From Paeniglutamicibacter sp. Y32M11 (lineage in GTDB: Bacteria; Actinomycetota; Actinomycetes; Actinomycetales; Micrococcaceae), in NCBI RefSeq assembly GCF_019285735.1, contig NZ_CP079107.1, positions 3,968,001 through 4,032,000 on the forward strand: a stretch of 64,000 nucleotides of DNA. The letters are read 5' to 3'. A program made the translations under genes and the position numbers. The notes beneath the pieces are model-generated. The model ran no database searches. It was not told the origin of the DNA and was given only the letters and a program-made list of their open reading frames with translations. Of the stretch, positions 53,516-61,186 are shown piece by piece (within the stretch, counting starts at the first letter, position 1; the number at the start of each line of letters is the position of its first letter).

Positions 53516-53962
53516 ATGCAGACCGATTCAGCTCAAGCACCCATACCCCTCTGCCCGGTGCACGAGCACACCCAGCGACTGAGCTACGCGGACACCGACC
53601 CCGCGGGGATTCTCTATTACGCCACATGGTTTCCGCGCATGGAGGCCCTGCAGACCGAGTGGCTGCTGCTGAACGGGTTCCGCCAGGACACCCTGCTTGA
53701 ACGGTTCGGTTGGTGGACAGTTTCCAGGGCAACCCACTGCGATTACCTGCAGGCAGCCCGGCTCTTTGACGAAATAACCGTCGAGTTGCGCGTCGGCGAA
53801 GTCGGCAACTGCTCGGTTCGCCTCGATTTCCAAATGTGGCGGCACAACGACCACGCTTTGGTGGCCACCGCCTCAAACTGGCTCGTCACGGTCAGCCCAG
53901 AACAAAAGGCAATCCGCCTGCCGGAGAATTTCCGCACCTTCTTAGAATCTCGCGCAGCCTGA
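53516..53962 (+). CDS. Acyl-CoA thioesterase (4HBT/YbgC-like)
   Basis: A 148-residue hotdog thioesterase. RLSYADTDPAGILYYATWFPRMEALQTEWLL is the 4-hydroxybenzoyl-CoA thioesterase signature, with the catalytic Asp in DTDPAG. The rest of the fold continues with VSRATHCDYLQAARLFDEITVELRVGEVG. It may release CoA from dead-end intermediates. It is 52 bp before an MFS gene and downstream of steroid-type operators. Confidence 0.9.
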   Translation: MQTDSAQAPIPLCPVHEHTQRLSYADTDPAGILYYATWFPRMEALQTEWLLLNGFRQDTLLERFGWWTVSRATHCDYLQAARLFDEITVELRVGEVGNCSVRLDFQMWRHNDHALVATASNWLVTVSPEQKAIRLPENFRTFLESRAA

Positions 53963-54014
53963 TGTCTGTGGATAATCGAACCCGTCAGTCCCTCGGCGAG
54001 CGCAGCCCGCAGGC

Positions 54015-55457
54015 ATGAGCACAACACGCAGCCTCGACAGGGAAGCCGCGCGAACCAGATCGACAAGTTTCCAGTGGCCAACCATCGTCCTGCTGGCGCT
54101 CAGCGGCATGTTGTCATCCATGCAGTTCACGCTGGTCGTACCCTCACTTCCAAGCTTTTCCGAGACCCTCGGCGTCGCGGCCGAGGACGCATCATGGCTG
54201 GTGACGATCACGCTGCTGGCCGGAGCCGTGGGAACCCCGGTGCTTTCCCGCATGGCCGACATGTATGGCAGAAGGCGCATGCTGTTGGTAGCCCTGGGGT
54301 TGCTGGTGGCCGGGTCGTTGGTAGCCGCTTCTGGACTTGGGTTTGCTTGGACTCTTGCCGGCCGGGCTTTGCAGGGCTTCGCCGCGTCCACCGTTCCCAT
54401 CGGCATCAGCCTGCTGCGGGACATGATGCCCGCGGGGCGTTCGGGCACCGCGATTGCGGTCATGAGCGCTACGGTTGGCTTGGGCTCGGCGACAGGATTA
54501 TTGCTCTCCGGCCTGTTGAGCCGGAGCTTCGGCACCGCAGGAATCTTTGCGTTCTCGGCCATTGGCGGGGCTCTGGCCCTGTGCGGCATCCTGGCTTTGG
54601 TGCGGGAATCTGCGCCATATCCCGGTGGCAGGTTCGATGTACTTGGTGCACTGGGGCTTTCGGTGATGTTGGCCAGCGTGCTGTTCGTCATTTCAAAGTC
54701 CGGTTGGTGGAGCACTCACCCGGTGCAGTTGACGATTATTTCCGCACTCGGGGTCGTGACCGCCGGCCTGTGGTTCCCCCTGCAACTGCGCCGCAGGAAC
54801 GCGGTGGTCGACCTGCGCACCGCATTTCGCCGCCCGGTGCTGTTGACGAACATCGCGACTTTTTTCGCCACCACTGGCATGTTCGCCAACCACCTGCTGA
54901 CCGCACATGAAGTACAGACGCCCGAGGGTGTCGGCGCCGGTCTGGCGTTAAGTCCACTGGATGCAGGGCTGGTGATGATCCCGGCATCGCTGGCAATGGC
55001 CGGGCTCTCGCCGGTGGCCGGAGCACTGCTCAACCGCATTGATGGTCGTAAAGTACTGGCCCTGGGTGCGCTGGTCATGGCGTCTGCCTTCGTATTTCGT
55101 CTGTTCACCCACGGCACGCTGGCAACCATCGTGATCGGCGCGGCATTGGTGGGCATGGGAACCGCACTGAGTTTTGCTGCCATGCCGGCGTTGGTCATGG
55201 GCTACAGCCCGCCGCAGGATGCGGCCGCGGCCAACGGCATCAACTCGTTGATCCGCGCCTTCTCCGGCGCGGGAACCAGCGCGGCCTTCGCTTTCCTTCT
55301 CTCCGGCTTTGCGGTCTCCGCCGAAGGCTCCCAGTTCCTGACGCATACCGGCTTGTCCGTAGCCTTCGGGCTAATGGCTGCAAGCTGCGCACTGGCAGCC
55401 GTGCTTGCCCTGGTGCTGCCCGCCGTGCGCAACGAGCCAGAGCGCCGAATTCCCTGA
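54015..55457 (+). CDS. DHA2-type MFS transporter
   Basis: A 480-residue major facilitator with about 14 helices. FTLVVPSLPSFSETLGV, WLVTITLLAGAVGTPVLSRMADMYGRRRMLLV (motif A) and GRALQGFAASTVPIGISLLRDMMP (motif C region) are clear. AAANGINSLIRAFSGAGTSAAFAF is a DHA2-type helix. It lies between a thioesterase and an OYE reductase in a plus-strand group; steroid or metabolite transport is inferred from context only. Confidence 0.87.
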   Translation: MSTTRSLDREAARTRSTSFQWPTIVLLALSGMLSSMQFTLVVPSLPSFSETLGVAAEDASWLVTITLLAGAVGTPVLSRMADMYGRRRMLLVALGLLVAGSLVAASGLGFAWTLAGRALQGFAASTVPIGISLLRDMMPAGRSGTAIAVMSATVGLGSATGLLLSGLLSRSFGTAGIFAFSAIGGALALCGILALVRESAPYPGGRFDVLGALGLSVMLASVLFVISKSGWWSTHPVQLTIISALGVVTAGLWFPLQLRRRNAVVDLRTAFRRPVLLTNIATFFATTGMFANHLLTAHEVQTPEGVGAGLALSPLDAGLVMIPASLAMAGLSPVAGALLNRIDGRKVLALGALVMASAFVFRLFTHGTLATIVIGAALVGMGTALSFAAMPALVMGYSPPQDAAAANGINSLIRAFSGAGTSAAFAFLLSGFAVSAEGSQFLTHTGLSVAFGLMAASCALAAVLALVLPAVRNEPERRIP

Positions 55458-55513
55458 TCCGACGGAACGGGACTCGCCCAACAAGGCCAGCAAATGCTTG
55501 GTACCGTTCCGGC

Positions 55514-56725
55514 ATGACTACTGACAGGCGCACAGCAAACTCCCCGACCCGGGCGCTCTTTACGCCCCTGACCATCCGAGGCACCACGCTGCCGCTGCGG
55601 GCGGGCGTTTCGCCGATGTGCATGTACGCCGCAACCGAGGGCTATGTCAGCGACTTCCACCTGGCCCATCTGGGGCGCTTCGCCCTGGGCGGGGCCGGAC
55701 TGGTCATCGTCGAGGCGACGGCCATCGAGCCGCGCGGACGAATATCCCATCACGACCTGGGGCTCTGGGATGACTCCCATGTGGAGGGAATGACGCGGAT
55801 CGCAGGATTCCTCGCAGCCCACGGCTCGGTTCCCGGTATCCAGCTGAGCCACGCCGGCCGACGTGCCTCGGTGCGCGAACCGTGGCACGCGGGAGCCCCA
55901 CTTGATGCAACCGCAGCGCTGGCCGGCACCCCGCCGTGGCAGACCGTAGGCCCTTCGGCGCTCCCGGCGGGCCCCGACTGGCCCGTACCGCACGAACTAA
56001 GCGAGTCGGAGATCGCTGGATCCATCGCCCAGTGGGCCGCCGTCGCACGACGCGCCGCCGCGGCGGGATTCCGTTTCATTGAACTGCACGGTGCCCATGG
56101 CTACCTGCTGCATTCTTTCCTCTCCCCTATTTCCAATACCCGCACGGACGCCTACGGCGGGGATGCCCAGCGGCGCATGCGTTACCCGCTGGAGGTGATC
56201 CGCGCCATTCGCGAGGCAGTTCCTGAAAACGTCATCCTTTCCTACCGCGTGTCAGCAGTGGACGGGGTGCTGGAGGGTGGATTGGGCATTGAGGATATCG
56301 TCGAGTTCGCCCGGCACGCGGCCGCCGCCGGCGTGGACGTCATAGACACCTCTTCCGGGGGTATCACCACCGACCGCTCAAGCGATACACGCGTGCGCCG
56401 CGGCTTCGCCTTCCACGCCGACTTCGCCCGGGAAATCAAGGCGAACACCGACGCAATCGTTGCCTGCGTTGGCTTCATCGTCGACCCGGAGCAGGCAAGC
56501 CGGATGATCGAAGACCAAGAGGCGGACATCATCCTGCTGGGTCGCGAAATGCTGGATAACCCCAACTGGGTGCACCATGCAAGGCGCAGTCTTGCGGACG
56601 ACGAATTCGACCACTGGGATCAGCGTTTCGGCAGCGCCCTTGGCCCGCGTCTGTCCAGCCTGCAGCGCCTTGCGGAGGCCGGGGAAACCCCGCTGACCCG
56701 CTTCGAAGCGTACACCGGGGCTTAA
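55514..56725 (+). CDS. Old-yellow-enzyme reductase (NamA/YqjM class)
   Basis: A 403-residue NADH:flavin oxidoreductase. SPMCMYAA (Cys36, Tyr38) is the redox-sensing pair of the YqjM class; GIQLSHAGRRAS, ELHGAHGYLLHSFLSPISNTRTDAYGG contain the substrate-binding His residues; VGFIVDPEQA and ADIILLGREMLDNPNW bind FMN phosphate. Such enzymes reduce activated C=C bonds, including steroid enones. It ends with a strong terminator. BaiCD/BaiH of bile-acid 7-dehydroxylation belong to the same superfamily but are longer (with an extra FAD domain). Confidence 0.9.
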   Translation: MTTDRRTANSPTRALFTPLTIRGTTLPLRAGVSPMCMYAATEGYVSDFHLAHLGRFALGGAGLVIVEATAIEPRGRISHHDLGLWDDSHVEGMTRIAGFLAAHGSVPGIQLSHAGRRASVREPWHAGAPLDATAALAGTPPWQTVGPSALPAGPDWPVPHELSESEIAGSIAQWAAVARRAAAAGFRFIELHGAHGYLLHSFLSPISNTRTDAYGGDAQRRMRYPLEVIRAIREAVPENVILSYRVSAVDGVLEGGLGIEDIVEFARHAAAAGVDVIDTSSGGITTDRSSDTRVRRGFAFHADFAREIKANTDAIVACVGFIVDPEQASRMIEDQEADIILLGREMLDNPNWVHHARRSLADDEFDHWDQRFGSALGPRLSSLQRLAEAGETPLTRFEAYTGA

Positions 56726-56767
56726 ACCATCTAGGCTCCCGGCATCTTCCGGGAGCCTAGGTGGTTT
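56724..56767. terminator. Terminator between OYE and SnoaL genes
   Basis: Arms 56724-56742 and 56749-56767 pair over 19 bp with one G-T around a 6-base loop. It begins at the OYE stop codon and separates convergent genes. Confidence 0.7.
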
Positions 56768-56799
56768 AGTCGGTGGGAGCCTTTGTGGCTGTGCTGCAG

Positions 56800-57246
56800 C
56801 TAATTGCCGAACAGCTCGCGGGCCCACTGGCTGCCGGTCAGCAGTCGGTTTTCACGGCTGGATATGCGCCAGCCCTGCTGTGTGCGGATCAGTTCCCAGC
56901 GGTTGGCGCTGACGCGCTCCGCGGTCCACGGTTCTCCGCGGCGGGCGAAAACCAGCGAGTGGTTTGTGGCAACCGCGGTGTCCCCCTCGATGACCACCGA
57001 GGGCGCGGTCCCCACATGGGCACACCCCGCAGCCATGAAATCTTTGTGTGTATCGAGCTCGACCAGCCCGGCAAGCTCCTGATGCTGCAGTGTGGTGGTA
57101 TCGAAGGTGTAGGTGCCACCCTCAACCCACAGTCGCGAAATGGCCTGGCCATTGCCGGAATCGGCAAATGGGCCATAGCTTGCAATCAGGTCCAGGATTT
57201 CTGCCCGGTCTTCCAGGGCCTGCAGGCGCTCTTCAATGCTTTTCAC
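56800..57246 (-). CDS. SnoaL-like (NTF2-fold) protein, candidate dehydratase
   Basis: A 148-residue protein of the SnoaL-like/NTF2 superfamily. The N-terminal helix (RLQALEDRAEILDLIASYG), then FADSG, RLWVEGGTYTFD, GCAHVGTAPSVVIEGDTAVATNHSLVFAR, RWELIRTQQGWRISSRENRLLTG follow the usual order. Tyr24, Asp29 and His77 occupy positions like the Tyr-Asp-His triad of scytalone dehydratase and bile-acid 7-alpha-dehydratase BaiE (Tyr30, Asp35, His83 from memory; the Tyr-Asp spacing is the same). A hydroxysteroid dehydratase role is therefore possible but untested. It overlaps the EthD-like gene by 4 bases. Confidence 0.85.
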   Translation of the reverse strand: MKSIEERLQALEDRAEILDLIASYGPFADSGNGQAISRLWVEGGTYTFDTTTLQHQELAGLVELDTHKDFMAAGCAHVGTAPSVVIEGDTAVATNHSLVFARRGEPWTAERVSANRWELIRTQQGWRISSRENRLLTGSQWARELFGN

Positions 57247-58016
57247 CAGTCCCTCCAGGGAACAATCGTGCTCAGGGTTGAGGAAAACAGGACTTCGCCG
57301 GCCTGCGGCGGCGCCAACGGGTCCTCGGCAAGCAGTGCCTCGGCGGCACGGATCGCGGTTCCGGTAGTCTCGGGATCCCCGTCAAGGTACAGCAGCCGGA
57401 TTCTCAGTTCGCCCGGCTGATGACTGACGGTGTCCGCAAAGGGCAGCGTGGAGTGCTGCTGCGCGTGGCTGAAGGAGAACGTCCAACCGCCGGCGACCCC
57501 GTCAACGGTGAGCAGCTCGGGCATCAGCTTGGTGTCTTCCCAACCGAAGCTGCCGTGCGCGCCCAGGCCGTGCGGCTCGGCGTAGCGGATCAGCGTGATG
57601 TGCATCCCCTGGTTCGGCCGGTAGGGCAGCACTTCCGGGCTGACCATCGCATGCGGTGCTGCATAGCCCTTGACCGGGCGGAAGAAGGCAAGCAGTCGTC
57701 GTTCAACGCCCGGAATGATTGGTCCGCGACCCCACTGGAATGAAGCTTCGCCCAGACGGTCCCAGGCTTCAACACTTTGCTCAATCGGGGAGCGAAACCA
57801 GTACATGGCCACGAAGTCGGTCTCGGCAAACGCCGAATCCACCATATGCGCCGATTCCTGTTCACGAACGCGCGCCCAGCGATCGCCCCAGGCCACGCCG
57901 GGCAGGGCAAGGTTCTCGGGGCGGTGGTCCAGCTGGTGCCAGCGGTTATAGGCGCCGTGCAGTGAGGCATCGGCAAGCTCCACAAAGGAGAAGAACGCCA
58001 GATCGGAGAACATCAT
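57243..58016 (-). CDS. EthD-like dimeric alpha+beta-barrel protein, unknown function
   Basis: A 257-residue protein. GAYNRWHQLDHRPENLALPGVAWGDRWARV resembles the conserved EthD/ferredoxin-like segment in which a Trp, two His and a PG precede an Arg-containing strand. A second half (FSFSHAQQHSTLPFADTVSHQPGELRIRLLYLDGDPE) may be a second such domain, with the middle carrying GMHITLIRYAEPHG. Two ATGs at 58016 and 58013 follow AAGGA; the second has the better spacing. I do not know its reaction. It is the first gene of a two-gene operon with the SnoaL-like gene, divergent from a thiolase. Confidence 0.75.
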   Translation of the reverse strand: MMFSDLAFFSFVELADASLHGAYNRWHQLDHRPENLALPGVAWGDRWARVREQESAHMVDSAFAETDFVAMYWFRSPIEQSVEAWDRLGEASFQWGRGPIIPGVERRLLAFFRPVKGYAAPHAMVSPEVLPYRPNQGMHITLIRYAEPHGLGAHGSFGWEDTKLMPELLTVDGVAGGWTFSFSHAQQHSTLPFADTVSHQPGELRIRLLYLDGDPETTGTAIRAAEALLAEDPLAPPQAGEVLFSSTLSTIVPWRDW

Positions 58017-58112
58017 ATTCCTTACCCCGGACCGGGCCGGATCGTTACGCAGACCCCTGCGGGATCTTCGCCTCCCATGCTCACCCGCCGGTGGGGATCG
58101 GCGCTCCGAGGA

Positions 58113-58127
58113 TCCCAGAGAACGGGA
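58113..58127. promoter_or_regulatory. TCCC-N7-GGGA palindrome in EthD/thiolase divergon
   Basis: TCCCAGAGAACGGGA lies 97 bases upstream of the EthD-like start and 101 before the thiolase start. A close relative, TCCCAAACAGCGGGA, is at 62912-62926 in the next divergon, so it may be an operator for an unlinked regulator. Confidence 0.4.
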
Positions 58128-58168
58128 CCATCTCACCGGCGCCACGAGGACTTTTCGTAACGTGTCTA

Positions 58169-58192
58169 GCATGTGGCCTGGCATGTGGCCTG
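58169..58192. repeat. 12-bp exact tandem duplication before thiolase
   Basis: GCATGTGGCCTG occurs twice in direct succession (58169-58180, 58181-58192), 36 bases before the thiolase start codon. It could alter promoter or leader spacing. Confidence 0.7.
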
Positions 58193-58227
58193 GCCCCGCA
58201 AAAATTCCCGGAGCTAAGGAAGCTGAC

Positions 58228-59412
58228 TTGTCTACAGAAAAGATCGTCATTCTCGACGGCGCCCGCACGCCCGTAGGACGTTACGGTGGGACCCTGAACG
58301 GGGTTCCTGCCCATGAACTTGGACAGATCGCCGCCCGCGAGGCGCTGATCCGCAGCGGAATCCTGCCCGAGCAGGTTGATGAGGTCATCATGGGGTGCGT
58401 GGGCCAGGTGGGTCCCGATGCCTACCTGGCGCGCCGGGTTGCACTCGGAGCCGGACTTCCCGAGGCAACGCCGGCCTTCACCGTCAACCGGCTGTGCGGC
58501 AGCGGACTGCAAGCCATCTGGTCCGCGGCCCAGCAGCTGACCTGGGGTGGCTCGCGGATCATCCTCGCCGGCGGCGCGGAATCCATGTCCCGCATGCCCT
58601 TCCTAGATTTCGAGGCACGGGGCAACTCGCGTCTGGGGCACCGCACCGTCATGGATGGCACGGTTGCAATGCTCACCGATCCGTTCTCCGGCCAGCACAT
58701 GGGTGTGACGGCTGAGAACGTGGCGGAGAAATACGGCATCCGCCGGGAGGAGCAGGATGAGTTCGCCGCCGAGAGCCAGCGCCGGGCGAACACCAGCCGG
58801 TCGCTCGCCGCCTTCGCCGAGGAGATCACCTCGGTGACCACCGGCGGGCGCAATCCGACAACGGTTTCGGTTGATGAGCATCCGCGCCCCGACACCACAG
58901 TCCAAAGCCTCTCGCTGCTGAAACCCGCCTTCAAGCATGGGGGAAGCGTGACGGCTGGCAACGCCTCCGGAGTCAACGACGGTGCCGCAGCGGTGCTGCT
59001 GAGCAGCCAGGCAACGGCTCGGGAGCTCGGGCTGGGCGGGCTGGCAACGCTGGAGCACGTCACGACCGCGGCGCTGGATCCGGCACTGATGGGCTACGCA
59101 CCGACGCTTGCCCTGCACAAGCTCTTTGCCGAAACTGGCCTCACCCCGCAGGACATTGACACCTTTGAGGTCAACGAGGCCTTCGCCGCGCAAGCAGTGT
59201 CAGTCATTCGGGATGCAGGGCTGGATCCCGCGCGGGTGAACCCCTACGGCGGCGCCATTGCTCTGGGCCACCCCATCGGCGCCACCGGCGCGATCCTGCT
59301 GTTACGTGCGGCCAAGGACCTTATCCGGCGAGACCTGACGTATGCCGTTGTCACCATGTGCATCGGCGGCGGGCAGGCGTTGGCCGCGCTCATCAAGCGC
59401 AGCGGAGCCTAA
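58228..59412 (+). CDS. Thiolase (acetyl-CoA acetyltransferase-like)
   Basis: A 394-residue thiolase. KIVILDGARTPVGRYGGTL, Cys90 in NRLCGSGLQAIWSAAQQL, NASGVNDGAAAVLLSS, NPYGGAIALGHPIGATGAILLL and MCIGGGQALAALIK match the biosynthetic/degradative thiolase pattern. TTG at 58228 is chosen because AAGGAAG lies 6 bases upstream; an earlier ATG would begin inside the 12-bp repeats. It is divergent from the EthD/SnoaL operon and may cleave a side-chain CoA ester. Confidence 0.9.
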   Translation: MSTEKIVILDGARTPVGRYGGTLNGVPAHELGQIAAREALIRSGILPEQVDEVIMGCVGQVGPDAYLARRVALGAGLPEATPAFTVNRLCGSGLQAIWSAAQQLTWGGSRIILAGGAESMSRMPFLDFEARGNSRLGHRTVMDGTVAMLTDPFSGQHMGVTAENVAEKYGIRREEQDEFAAESQRRANTSRSLAAFAEEITSVTTGGRNPTTVSVDEHPRPDTTVQSLSLLKPAFKHGGSVTAGNASGVNDGAAAVLLSSQATARELGLGGLATLEHVTTAALDPALMGYAPTLALHKLFAETGLTPQDIDTFEVNEAFAAQAVSVIRDAGLDPARVNPYGGAIALGHPIGATGAILLLRAAKDLIRRDLTYAVVTMCIGGGQALAALIKRSGA

Positions 59413-59434
59413 CGGCAGGCCGGAAACGACGAGA

Positions 59435-59486
59435 AGGTCGGGGAGCGAAACCGCCCGGTTTCCCTCCCCGACCTCATTATTTTTTT
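59435..59486 (+). terminator. Rho-independent terminator after thiolase
   Basis: AGGTCGGGGAG (59435-59445) pairs with CTCCCCGACCT (59464-59474), with an inner AAACC/GGTTT pairing, and is followed by seven Ts (59480-59486). Confidence 0.75.
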
Positions 59487-59504
59487 GGTTAATCGGACCG
59501 GATT

Positions 59505-60971
59505 TTAGCCTTCGACGGCGCCGACTAGATCTCCTTCGCCGGCAGTCACCTGGGCGTTCTTTCGATCCCGGATCAGCCAGGCCAGGACGAATCCAATGAC
59601 GCTGGCGATCAGGACGATCACGTAGGCCAGCGAGTAGGCCCCCTCCGCAGGAACACTGCTTCCCTCCACTGTCGATGAAGCCAGTGCCATGGTCGTCACG
59701 GTCGTACCGACGCCCATGAAGATGGTGCGGGTCACCGTATTGATGCCCATGCCCTCACTGGTGTTCTCCACCGGCACCGACTCGGCCACGAGGTTCGGGA
59801 ATGCGGTGTAGGCGAACATGGTGCCGATGAAGACCACGGTGATGGCGATGATGTAGCTCAGTACCCCGTGCTGCGCCCAGAACAATGCCGTGTAGCCGAT
59901 CACGCAAATGACGATGCCGATCTGCAGGGACCGACGGGCACCCATCCGCGCGGCGATTTTGCCGCTGATCGGTGCGCACAGGAATGCGACGGTTGCGGCG
60001 CCGAAAATAATCAGCCCGCCAATGGTCGGCGAAAGACCAAGCCCAACCCCGGGACCGCGGGGCGAAAGCATGATCATCGGCCCGATGATCTGCGCTGCAA
60101 CCAACGGACCGACGCTCAGGATCGCGGTGGCCAGCTGAGTCAGTGCCATCTTGTTGGTCTTCAAAAGACGCAGGTTAATCATCGGGTCCTCCACCCGCAG
60201 CTCCCACCAGCACCAGATGGCGGCGACGGCCAGGCCGCCGAACACGAACTGCAGGGTACGGGCATCGGTGATACCCCACACGGTGGAATTGGAGACGCCG
60301 TAGAGCACCAGTGCGATGGCCGGAGCGAAGAGCAAGCCGCCCATGAGGTCAATCTTCTTGCGTTCGGTGCTCAGTCCGGTAGAAGGTGCGAGCATGGTCA
60401 TCGCCATGACGGCGGCGATGAGACCCAGGATGCCGGAGACGATAAACAGTCCGTGCCAGTTGCCGAGATCCAACAAAACACCGGCAACCAGGCTGCCGCC
60501 GGCACCGGCGATGAAGGAGACCGCCGCGACCAGCGCAATCGCACCGGGAACCTTGTCCTTTTCGATGCCCGCACGCACGATGCCCAGGCCAAGCGGCAGC
60601 GTCGCTCCGGCCGCGCCCTGGAAGGCACGGCCAATGATGACCCCTTCAATGGAGCCGGCCGAGAAACTAATGATCGACCCGAGAACCGAAATGAACAGGA
60701 CGATCACCAACAACTTCTTGCGCCCGTACATGTCGCCCAGTCGGCCGCAGATTGCGGCCGAGGCCGCGGCGACCAACAGGAATGAGGTCGCTGCCCATCC
60801 GACGCTGGCCGCGTCGGTGTCGAACTCCGCCATCAGGCTCGGCAGGGCGATGAAGATCATCGCGGATTCAAAGGTACCGACGAGCTCCGTGGCAATGAGC
60901 ACGGTAATGATCTTGGCATAGCTTGAAGACCGGGAAGTCCCCGGGTTTTGCTTCTGCAGAAACGACGCCAT
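59505..60971 (-). CDS. DHA2-type MFS transporter, duplicate A
   Basis: A 488-residue, 14-helix major facilitator. LVGTFESAMIFIALPSLMAEFDTD, WAATSFLLVAAASAAICGRLGDMYGRKKLLVI (motif A) and GRAFQGAAGATLPLGLGIVRAGI are clear. It is a paralogue of the next gene (61187-62656): stretches such as MALTQL, AAIWCWWELRVE, NLVAESVP and NTSEGMGINTVTRTIFM are shared almost unchanged. The pair flanks steroid genes; one possible role is export and re-uptake of steroid intermediates. Confidence 0.9.
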   Translation of the reverse strand: MASFLQKQNPGTSRSSSYAKIITVLIATELVGTFESAMIFIALPSLMAEFDTDAASVGWAATSFLLVAAASAAICGRLGDMYGRKKLLVIVLFISVLGSIISFSAGSIEGVIIGRAFQGAAGATLPLGLGIVRAGIEKDKVPGAIALVAAVSFIAGAGGSLVAGVLLDLGNWHGLFIVSGILGLIAAVMAMTMLAPSTGLSTERKKIDLMGGLLFAPAIALVLYGVSNSTVWGITDARTLQFVFGGLAVAAIWCWWELRVEDPMINLRLLKTNKMALTQLATAILSVGPLVAAQIIGPMIMLSPRGPGVGLGLSPTIGGLIIFGAATVAFLCAPISGKIAARMGARRSLQIGIVICVIGYTALFWAQHGVLSYIIAITVVFIGTMFAYTAFPNLVAESVPVENTSEGMGINTVTRTIFMGVGTTVTTMALASSTVEGSSVPAEGAYSLAYVIVLIASVIGFVLAWLIRDRKNAQVTAGEGDLVGAVEG

Positions 60972-61096
60972 GGTGTTTCCTTTGCTGTTGTCAGTGCATG
61001 GATGTGACAGCCCCCGGGACCCGGGCGCTGGATGATGCGGACTTGGAGCGTGTCCAGGCGGCGCGCATGCCTTGGTAGGCGCGCGCGGCGGACGGG

Positions 61097-61170
61097 TCCC
61101 CGCCCCGGTCCTTGCGGTTCTCCGACGGACCCGGGGCGGGGGTGTGGCGGGGCCCGGGTTTCGGGCCCCG
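61097..61170 (-). terminator. GC-rich hairpins between the two MFS genes
   Basis: CCCCGCCCCGG-TCC (61098-61111) pairs with GGACCCGGGGCGGGG (61127-61141) with one bulge; CGGGGCCCG (61148-61156) pairs with CGGGCCCCG (61162-61170). They lie between the end of the upstream MFS gene and the start of the downstream one (215-bp gap), probably ending the 61187-62656 transcript. Confidence 0.5.
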
Positions 61171-61186
61171 AGTCTGAATCGGGCGC

